A DNA stretch of 5,693 bases. Origin: Alphaproteobacteria bacterium (lineage in GTDB: Bacteria > Pseudomonadota > Alphaproteobacteria > Caulobacterales > Maricaulaceae). The stretch lies in NCBI GenBank assembly GCA_030428405.1, contig JAUIEH010000207.1, positions 1 through 5,693 on the forward strand, written 5' to 3'. The translations under genes and the position numbers were made by a program. How positions within the stretch are numbered: the first letter of the stretch is position 1; each line of letters opens with the position of its first letter. A model generated the notes under the pieces. That model was not told where the DNA came from. It ran no database searches and worked only from the letters and a program-made list of their open reading frames with translations. Shown here in pieces: positions 1-4,912 of the stretch.

Positions 1-351
1 GCTGATCAGCGCCATCAGTGCGAATTTCGGCCGCGCGTCGAGATCGAAGACGTCATCGACCACGCCGAGCGCGCACAATGCGCCGCTCGCAGCGAGGATG
101 ACCGCCAGCGCCTGCAAGGTCGCCGGTTCAAGCGCGAACGGACGCCAGAGAAAGAACATCAAGAGCGCGGCGCCACATCCGAGCGCGACGCCAAGGCCGC
201 CGCAAACCGGCGTGGCGTCGAGATGGCTCGAGCGCGCATTGGGCGCCTGCATCGGACCGGACGCCGCGACGCGCCAGGTTGTGACGAAGGAGGCCGCAGC
301 CGCGAGCATGAATGCAGCGATGATGCTCACGATCATGGTGGGTTCCGACAT
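1..351 (-). CDS. Partial GT4-family polyprenyl-phosphate sugar-1-phosphate transferase (WecA/WbpL/MraY superfamily)
   Basis: Only the N-terminal 117 residues are present; the gene continues past the left edge. Members of this integral-membrane family transfer a sugar-1-phosphate from a UDP-sugar to undecaprenyl phosphate, the first lipid-linked step of O-antigen, capsule or similar glycan synthesis. Visible evidence: a hydrophobic first helix at about residues 6-28; the cytoplasmic motif PNARSSH (37-43) followed by ATPVCGG (46-52), matching the family pattern N-x-R-S-S-H...TP-x-GG; further hydrophobic segments at about 52-68 and 78-97; and the Asp pair in GVVDDVFDL (D99, D100), the expected Mg-binding DDxxD-type site. 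The first motif lies close to the N-terminus, which fits the WecA/WbpL/TagO branch better than MraY. The ATG at 351 is the first start after an in-frame stop (the ispE stop, 403-405); the ATG at 336 (residue 6) is an alternative. Neither has a clear Shine-Dalgarno. It lies 51 bp downstream of ispE in the same direction, so it is probably co-transcribed. The sugar substrate cannot be told. Confidence 0.85.
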   Translation of the reverse strand, partial: MSEPTMIVSIIAAFMLAAAASFVTTWRVAASGPMQAPNARSSHLDATPVCGGLGVALGCGAALLMFFLWRPFALEPATLQALAVILAASGALCALGVVDDVFDLDARPKFALMALIS

Positions 352-402
352 GAAGCGCGCAAACCAAGCAGGCGGTGGTGTCGCGCGCGCCCCGAAGTCT
401 TG

Positions 403-1284
403 TCAAACCGGCGCGCGCACGCCTCGCAGCACGCAGGCGCGCACCCACCATTCGGAACGCGCTGACGACAAGGTCTCCGCCGCCGCTGCAGCGGCGGCCG
501 TAGTCTCGTAAAGCGCAAAACATGTCGCGCCTGAGCCCGACATGCGCACAAGACGCGCGCCCGGCGATGCGCTCAGCGCGTTCAGCGTATCCGCTGCGTC
601 AGGCGCTGTCGCGATCGCTGCCTCAATCAGATCGTTGGTCCCGGCGCCGACAACGTCCAGAGCTTCTTCAAACGACGATGCAGACACTTGGTCGAAGACC
701 GGCGCAGAAAACGGACGGCCCTCTGCGCGATATCGTTCAAAAACGGCTCTTGTTTCGGTTGGGACACGCGCGTTCACGAGCACGGCGGGAAGGTCCGGCC
801 AATCCTGCAGACGGGTGATCTTTTCACCAACGCCGCGCATGATCAGCGGCTCGGAATGAACGCAGGCCGGCACATCGGCGCCGAGCGCGAGGCCGATCTG
901 CGCCAATTGCTCCGTGTTGCGACTTACAGCGCTAAGCGTTTGCGCCGCGCGCAAGACGGCGGCCGCATCGGCTGTGCCGCCGCCCAATCCTGCCGCCACG
1001 GGAATGTGCTTGTCGACGAGGATGCGGCCGCCGGATGCCGAACAGCCAGTCATCTGAACGGCGCGCCTAATGAGCGTCTCCCAGGCTGGTTCTTCACGGG
1101 CGAGCGCGTCAGCGAACGGCCCCTCATAGCCGAGCGAAAGCGGTGCATCCGACAATTGCAGATGCAAGAGGTCGCCGAAATCGGCGAACACTACGAGGCT
1201 TTCGATGAGGTGATAGCCGTCGTCGCGGCGGCCGGTGACGTTAAGCGTCAGATTGATCTTGGCCGGCGCGAACTCGACGATCAC
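403..1284 (-). CDS. ispE: 4-diphosphocytidyl-2-C-methyl-D-erythritol kinase (IspE)
   Basis: This GHMP-superfamily kinase phosphorylates the 2-hydroxyl of CDP-methylerythritol with ATP in the cytoplasmic MEP pathway to IPP and DMAPP. The protein has 293 residues, normal for the family. It opens with FAPAKINLTLNV (5-16), with the expected catalytic Lys at K9. DDGYHLIESL follows at 21-30. The glycine-rich ATP loop is PVAAGLGGGTADAAA (95-109), with Thr where Ser is more usual. The catalytic Asp is D137 in GADVP, followed by the GVGEKI segment (151-156), and the C-terminal GHMP motif is MSGSGATCFALY (248-259). The start is GTG, and its first two bases are part of the TGA stop of the upstream TPR gene (GTGA overlap). 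The APAKIN motif lies at residues 6-11 and the next Met is far inside the domain, so no other start is credible. No Shine-Dalgarno precedes the GTG, so translation is probably coupled to the TPR gene. An oddity is the run of seven Ala at 263-269 near the C-terminus, which is encoded by a perfect palindrome. Confidence 0.97.
   Translation of the reverse strand: MIVEFAPAKINLTLNVTGRRDDGYHLIESLVVFADFGDLLHLQLSDAPLSLGYEGPFADALAREEPAWETLIRRAVQMTGCSASGGRILVDKHIPVAAGLGGGTADAAAVLRAAQTLSAVSRNTEQLAQIGLALGADVPACVHSEPLIMRGVGEKITRLQDWPDLPAVLVNARVPTETRAVFERYRAEGRPFSAPVFDQVSASSFEEALDVVGAGTNDLIEAAIATAPDAADTLNALSASPGARLVRMSGSGATCFALYETTAAAAAAAETLSSARSEWWVRACVLRGVRAPV
479..498. repeat. 20-bp perfect palindrome inside ispE (poly-Ala codons)
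   Basis: The sequence is exactly self-complementary about the centre of a PstI-like CTGCAG (486-491), with arms of GCCGCCGCTG type. On the minus strand it encodes part of the alanine run A263-A269, using GCC, GCC, GCT, GCA, GCG and GCG in order. It may simply be a chance result of a GC-rich Ala tract, but it could form a stable hairpin in the mRNA near the 3' end of ispE. Confidence 0.9.
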
Positions 1285-2999
1285 GGTTCGGAGGCGAAGC
1301 GCGCTTCAGTTTCCGGCGGCAGACCCGCCGTGAGCTTGCCTTCAAGCTCCGCACGCAAATCGTCGTCCGGCTCAAGCGACAATGTCCGCGTCCACTGATA
1401 GCTGGCTTCAAGGCGGCGGCCGGCGCGCCAATAAGCGTCGCCGAGATGGTCGTTGATGGTCGGGTCCTGCGGATCGAGTTCAACCGCGCGCTCAAGATGG
1501 CGCACGGCCTCCTCATACTCGCCCAGCCGGTAATGCGCCCAGCCGAGGCTGTCGACGATATAGCCCGCATCAGGCTGCAATTCGACGGCGCGACGGATCA
1601 TGTCGAAGGCCTGCTCCAGGCGCTCGCCGCGATCGACCCAGCTATAGCCGAGATAGTTGAGAACACCGGGCTGCTCGGGTGAAAGTTCCAGCGCCCGGAA
1701 AAAGTCCGCCTCCGCTTCGTCCCAGCGATCCAGACGCTCGCGGCTAATGGCGCGTGCATAATAGAGCCGCCAGTCGTCCGCTTCGGGTTCGCCCTCGATC
1801 CCATTGATCAGATCATCGAAGACGCGCTCGGCGTCGGCATAGCGTTCGTCAGCGCGATAGGCGTCGCCAAGGGCCAGCGATGCGGCGCGGTCATCCGTAC
1901 GCGAAGCAAGCGTCTCCAGAGCGGCGATCGCGTCATCGCTGCGATCGCGGCGCAGCAAAGTGTAGGCGGCGGCGATCTGCGAGGGCGCATAATAGGCGTC
2001 GCCGAGCGGCGCGGCGGCGAAGATGTCGTGCGCCTCTTCCTCCAGGCCGGCGCGGGTGTAGATGTCGCCGAGGAGATAGCGCGCCGCGCCATTGTCCTCG
2101 TCGAGATAAAGCGCCAGCCGCAGATAGACTGCGGCGAGTTCGGAATGCTCGTTGCCGACCAGGGTCGCGGCCGGCCCGAACACCGCCATCGAGGCGCCCT
2201 CGGCGGGCGTTTCAACGAAGGGCCGCGGACGCTCGCCGCGCTCAATGCGCGCCAGGCCGGCGACGCCGACGGCGTCGTCAGCGTTCTCCGAGATTTGGTT
2301 CAGGTAAAGATAGCTCGCTTCGGTGAGGCGGCCCTCGCGCTCAAGCCGGCGGCCAAGCGCATCCACGACGACCGAGCGCAGCAGGCCGGACTCCAGCGCC
2401 TGCATGTAGAGCAGTTCCGCCTCATCGGCGCGGCCCGCGCGGTCCAGGATCAATGCGCGGTGCAGGGTCATAAGATGGCCGAGAACCGGGGCGTCCTCCG
2501 GCGCATCGAGCGCGGCGAGCGCTTCATCCGTCTCGCCCGCGCCTTCATGCGCCCACGCGAGCACCAAAGCGCCGACGACGCGGTTGAACGCGCCAAGGTC
2601 ATGGCCGACGAGATAGGATTGCGCACGCTCATAGCGATTATTGCGCAACTCGCGCGAGGCCAGCAGCACGCGCGCAAGACGATCCGCAGGCGAAACATTC
2701 AGCGCCGGCTCAGCAAGATCGGCCGCGGTCGCCATGTCCCCGCTCGCCAGCGCGCTCGTGAAGGCGCGCTCGATCAGATATTCATTGCCGGGATCGCGTC
2801 GAAGCGCCGTCTGATAATAAGCCGCCGCCGCATCGCCGTCGCGGCTGACGCCGGCATAGCGCGCCGCCAGAAACGCGCCATAGACGTTCGCGTTCGAATT
2901 GGCGCCGCCGACAGGCGCGGCGGACGTCGCACACGAACTCGCCATGACGCCGGTGGCTGCGAGCCCGAGCACGCTCAGAACGATGCGTTTGAATGTCAT
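1281..2999 (-). CDS. TPR-repeat lipoprotein, probably outer-membrane anchored; LbcA-like candidate
   Basis: A protein of 572 residues. The N-terminus is a lipoprotein signal peptide: MTFKR, a hydrophobic stretch IVLSVLGLAATGVMA, then lipobox ASSC with the acylated Cys at C23 followed by Ala, which does not predict inner-membrane retention. The mature protein is nearly all tetratricopeptide-like helical repeats, about 12 by eye. They are degenerate at about 40-240 and 286-405 and clearest at 409-441, 445-475, 479-510 and 513-544 (for example NYLGYSWVDRG, DSLGWAHYRLGEYEEA, DHLGDAYWRAGR). No enzymatic motif is visible, so it is a protein-binding scaffold. The ATG at 2999 fits the signal peptide and has AAGGA 11 nt upstream; the ATG at 3008 would add three residues but sits only 2 nt from that site. 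The frame stays open up to 3290, but those codons overlap ETF-QO and are not a leader. It lies 88 bp after ETF-QO and overlaps ispE by 4 bp. A TPR lipoprotein beside ispE recalls Pseudomonas LbcA (PA4667), a partner of the CtpA protease. That function is inferred, not shown. Confidence 0.9.
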   Translation of the reverse strand: MTFKRIVLSVLGLAATGVMASSCATSAAPVGGANSNANVYGAFLAARYAGVSRDGDAAAAYYQTALRRDPGNEYLIERAFTSALASGDMATAADLAEPALNVSPADRLARVLLASRELRNNRYERAQSYLVGHDLGAFNRVVGALVLAWAHEGAGETDEALAALDAPEDAPVLGHLMTLHRALILDRAGRADEAELLYMQALESGLLRSVVVDALGRRLEREGRLTEASYLYLNQISENADDAVGVAGLARIERGERPRPFVETPAEGASMAVFGPAATLVGNEHSELAAVYLRLALYLDEDNGAARYLLGDIYTRAGLEEEAHDIFAAAPLGDAYYAPSQIAAAYTLLRRDRSDDAIAALETLASRTDDRAASLALGDAYRADERYADAERVFDDLINGIEGEPEADDWRLYYARAISRERLDRWDEAEADFFRALELSPEQPGVLNYLGYSWVDRGERLEQAFDMIRRAVELQPDAGYIVDSLGWAHYRLGEYEEAVRHLERAVELDPQDPTINDHLGDAYWRAGRRLEASYQWTRTLSLEPDDDLRAELEGKLTAGLPPETEARFASEP

Positions 3000-3010
3000 G
3001 GCCGCCATCG

Positions 3011-3015
3011 TCCTT
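3011..3015 (-). promoter_or_regulatory. Shine-Dalgarno of the TPR lipoprotein gene
   Basis: AAGGA reads on the minus strand in an A-rich stretch. The spacing is 11 nt to the ATG at 2999 and only 2 nt to the ATG at 3008. This favours 2999, although 11 nt is longer than ideal. Confidence 0.6.
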
Positions 3016-3030
3016 TTCTTGTCGGGCGCA

Positions 3031-3059
3031 CGCAAGAGCGCGTAACCGCGCGCCTTGCG
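3031..3059 (-). repeat. Strong imperfect inverted repeat (hairpin) between ETF-QO and the TPR gene
   Basis: The outer arms CGCAAG (3031-3036) and CTTGCG (3054-3059) pair over 6 bp. The inner arms GCGCG (3038-3042) and CGCGC (3047-3051) pair over 5 bp around a 4-nt loop. The asymmetry is one base on one side and two on the other. In the minus-strand transcript the hairpin lies 28 nt after the ETF-QO stop and 15 nt before the AAGGA of the TPR gene. No T-tract follows on either strand, so it is not a standard intrinsic terminator. It may be a transcript-stability or processing hairpin, or a partial attenuator. Confidence 0.7.
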
Positions 3060-3068
3060 GGAAATGCA

Positions 3069-3086
3069 GCGCGCATGCGCGCGCGT
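3069..3086. repeat. 18-bp alternating purine-pyrimidine tract with GCGCGC-AT-GCGCGC palindrome
   Basis: Bases alternate strictly purine/pyrimidine from 3069 to 3086, and 3069-3082 is a perfect 14-bp palindrome. It starts one base after the ETF-QO stop codon. Such CG-rich alternating DNA can adopt the Z form, or act as a short hairpin in RNA. GCGCGC strings are common elsewhere in this window, so a function is uncertain. Confidence 0.8.
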
Positions 3087-3087
3087 C

Positions 3088-4764
3088 TCACATATTCGGA
3101 TAGTTGGGCCCGCCGCCGCCCTCCGGCGTCGTCCAATTGATGTTCTGGTTGGGATCCTTGATGTCGCAGGTTTTGCAGTGAACGCAGTTCTGAGCATTGA
3201 TCTGAAAGCGTTCGCCGCCCTGCCCGTCATCAACCCATTCATAAACGCCGGCCGGGCAATAGCGCGCTGAGGGTCCGTCGAACACGCCAAGCTCGCTCGC
3301 CTTTTGCAACTCGTCGTTCAAGACCTTCAGATGCACCGGCTGGTCTTCCTCGTGATTGGTCGCCGAGTAGGACACATTGGTCAGCTTGTCGAAACTGATC
3401 ACGCCGTCCGGCTTGGGATAATCAATTGGGGTGAAGTTGGACGCCGGCTTGAGCGCTTCATAGTCCGCGCCTTTGTGGCTGAGCGTTCCGAAGAACGAAA
3501 ACCCTCCCAACAGCGTCGTCGTCCACATGTCGAAGCCGCCGAGCATGATGCCGAAATTGGTGCCGAAACGCGTCCAGAGCGGCTTGGCGTTGCGCACAAG
3601 GCGCAGCTCCTTGCGCGCCCAGCTCTGCTCCCAGGCCTCGCTATAGCCGTCGAGCCGGTCGCCTTGCCGGCCGGCCGCAATCGCATCGAAGGCCGCATCC
3701 GCCGCCATCATGCCGGTCTTCACGGCGTTGTGGCTGCCTTTGATGCGCGGCACGTTCACGAAGCCCGCCGAGCAGCCGATCAAGGCGCCGCCTGGGAATG
3801 TCAGCTCAGGGATGGATTGCAAGCCGCCCTCAGTGATGGCGCGCGCGCCATAGGCGACGCGTTCGCCGCCCTCGAGCACGGGCTCGATTTCCGGATGATG
3901 CTTGAAGCGTTGGAACTCCTGATACGGAGAAATATACGGGTTCTTGTAGTTGAGGTGGACCACGAAACCGATGGCGACCTGATTGTCGCCGAAATGGTAC
4001 ATGAACGAACCGCCGCCGGTTTTGTCGTCGAGCGGCCAACCCATCGTGTGGGTCACCGCGCCGGGCTTGAACACCTCGTCGCGCACGCGCCAAAGTTCTT
4101 TAAGGCCGATGCCGAATTTCTGCGGCTCGCGGCCAGCGCCGAGATCGAATTTGTCGATAAGCCCCTTGGCGAGCGAGCCTCGCGCGCCCTCGGCGATCAA
4201 CGTATACTTGGCGTGGATCTCGATGCCGGGCGTGAACATGCCGTCTTTGGGCGCGCCTTCGCGACTGACGCCCATGTCGCCAATCTTGACGCCGCGCACG
4301 GCGCCATCGGCGTCGTACAGAACTTCTGAAGCGGCGAAGCCCGGAAAAATCTCCACGCCCACGGCTTCGGCCTGCTCGGCGAGCCAGCGACAGACATTGC
4401 CGAGCGAGGCGATGTAACAGCCGTGATTGCTCATCAGCGGCGGCATCAAGAACATCGGCAGGCTGATCGCGCCCGACGGGCCAAGGCGCAGGAAGCGGTC
4501 GCTCACCACTTCGGTTTCGAGCGGGGCGCCGCGCTCCTTCCAGTCGGGAATGAGTTCGTTAATGCCTTTGGGGTCGATGACAGCGCCGGACAGAATATGC
4601 GCGCCGACTTCGGAACCCTTTTCGAGGACGACGACGGAGAGATCGGACCCCGCCTCTTCAGCGCGCTGACGCAGCCGGATTGCGGCCGCCAGGCCCGCCG
4701 GGCCGGCGCCGACAATCGCGACGTCATATTCCATGCTTTCGGTTTCGTACTCGGCGTCGCTCAT
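3088..4764 (-). CDS. Electron transfer flavoprotein-ubiquinone oxidoreductase (ETF-QO)
   Basis: This membrane-associated flavoprotein (EC 1.5.5.1) passes electrons from reduced ETF to ubiquinone, linking acyl-CoA and amino-acid dehydrogenases to respiration. The protein is 558 residues, full length for the family. The FAD dinucleotide-binding motif is VAIVGAGPAGLAAA (15-28), with the acidic residue E48 at the end of the second strand. Further family segments are GAHILSGAVIDP (54-65), GWPLDDKTGGGSFMYH (242-257) and IGCSAGFVNVPRIKGSHNAVKTG (329-351, a second FAD/quinone-domain signature). The C-terminal ferredoxin-like domain has CPAGVYEW (C503) and CVHCKTC (C527, C530, C533), the four ligands of the single 4Fe-4S cluster, and ends in a Gly-rich PNYPNM tail. 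The ATG at 4764 is chosen because GGAG lies 9 nt upstream; the ATG at 4779 would add five residues with no Shine-Dalgarno. It is the first gene of the minus-strand block and is divergent from the glycosylase gene. No ETF alpha or beta gene is in the window. Confidence 0.97.
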   Translation of the reverse strand: MSDAEYETESMEYDVAIVGAGPAGLAAAIRLRQRAEEAGSDLSVVVLEKGSEVGAHILSGAVIDPKGINELIPDWKERGAPLETEVVSDRFLRLGPSGAISLPMFLMPPLMSNHGCYIASLGNVCRWLAEQAEAVGVEIFPGFAASEVLYDADGAVRGVKIGDMGVSREGAPKDGMFTPGIEIHAKYTLIAEGARGSLAKGLIDKFDLGAGREPQKFGIGLKELWRVRDEVFKPGAVTHTMGWPLDDKTGGGSFMYHFGDNQVAIGFVVHLNYKNPYISPYQEFQRFKHHPEIEPVLEGGERVAYGARAITEGGLQSIPELTFPGGALIGCSAGFVNVPRIKGSHNAVKTGMMAADAAFDAIAAGRQGDRLDGYSEAWEQSWARKELRLVRNAKPLWTRFGTNFGIMLGGFDMWTTTLLGGFSFFGTLSHKGADYEALKPASNFTPIDYPKPDGVISFDKLTNVSYSATNHEEDQPVHLKVLNDELQKASELGVFDGPSARYCPAGVYEWVDDGQGGERFQINAQNCVHCKTCDIKDPNQNINWTTPEGGGGPNYPNM

Positions 4765-4773
4765 TGAGGACCG

Positions 4774-4777
4774 CTCC
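4774..4777 (-). promoter_or_regulatory. Shine-Dalgarno that decides the ETF-QO start
   Basis: GGAG reads on the minus strand, 9 nt before the ATG at 4764. It overlaps the competing upstream ATG (4779), which has no purine-rich site of its own. Confidence 0.6.
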
Positions 4778-4810
4778 ATATTGCATCGTAGCGGAAGGCG
4801 TGTAGGCCTG

Positions 4811-4834
4811 ATCTGCGCCGGTTTAGACGCAGGT
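4811..4834. repeat. Inverted repeat in the divergent intergenic region
   Basis: Arms 4811-4817 and 4828-4834 pair over 7 positions (CTGCG with CGCAG, then one T/G wobble and one A-T pair) around a 10-base loop. The loop contains the candidate -10 element of the ETF-QO promoter. It could be an operator half-site pair or chance. Confidence 0.45.
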
Positions 4835-4850
4835 GAAGGGAGCGCGTAAG
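4822..4850 (-). promoter_or_regulatory. Candidate sigma-70-type promoter for the ETF-QO block
   Basis: On the minus strand, a -35-like CTTACG (4850-4845) and a -10-like TCTAAA (4827-4822) are separated by 17 bp. They match the consensus at three and four of six bases. The implied transcript start near 4815 would give a 5' leader of about 50 nt before the ATG at 4764. The match is weak and rests on spacing and position. Confidence 0.3.
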
Positions 4851-4867
4851 ATGGCCGCGCCCGGCGC

Positions 4868-4896
4868 TTGACGCCAGCCCCCGCAGATTGACCGAT
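4868..4896 (+). promoter_or_regulatory. Weak candidate promoter for the glycosylase gene
   Basis: TTGACG (4868-4873) is a good -35 for alphaproteobacteria, but the hexamer 17 bp downstream (4891-4896, ACCGAT) is a poor -10. A second TTGACC at 4888-4893 is too close to the start codon to help. Confidence 0.2.
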
Positions 4897-4898
4897 GA

Positions 4899-4907
4899 GA
4901 GGGTGGA
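4899..4907 (+). promoter_or_regulatory. Ribosome-binding region of the glycosylase gene
   Basis: A purine-rich stretch includes GAGG (4899-4902, 10 nt from the ATG at 4913) and GGA (4905-4907, 5 nt from it). An in-frame ATG at 4895, just after an in-frame TGA at 4889, has no such site, which supports the start at 4913. Confidence 0.5.
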
Positions 4908-4912
4908 AATCG

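Noticed and set aside
352..402. A promoter or small gene between ispE and the GT4 gene
   Set aside because: The 51 bases hold no convincing -35/-10 pair and no start codon before 351 in the GT4 frame; only short GCGCGC strings are seen.
688..1398. A 236-codon plus-strand open frame opposite ispE
   Set aside because: It runs antisense through ispE and into the TPR gene, with no supporting motif.
3031..3059. Rho-independent terminator after ETF-QO
   Set aside because: The hairpin is strong, but neither strand has a following T-run; it is listed only as an inverted repeat.
2028..3140. A 370-codon plus-strand open frame opposite the TPR gene
   Set aside because: It is Arg/Ala-rich with no recognisable domain, lies antisense to a clear gene, and is expected from strong G/C third-position bias.
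3000..3290. N-terminal extension of the TPR gene to an upstream ATG at 3290
   Set aside because: The added 97 residues overlap the Fe-S domain of ETF-QO out of frame and would bury the lipoprotein signal peptide.
3304..4329. A 341-codon plus-strand open frame opposite ETF-QO
   Set aside because: It is fully antisense to a well-conserved flavoprotein and its translation shows no family motifs.
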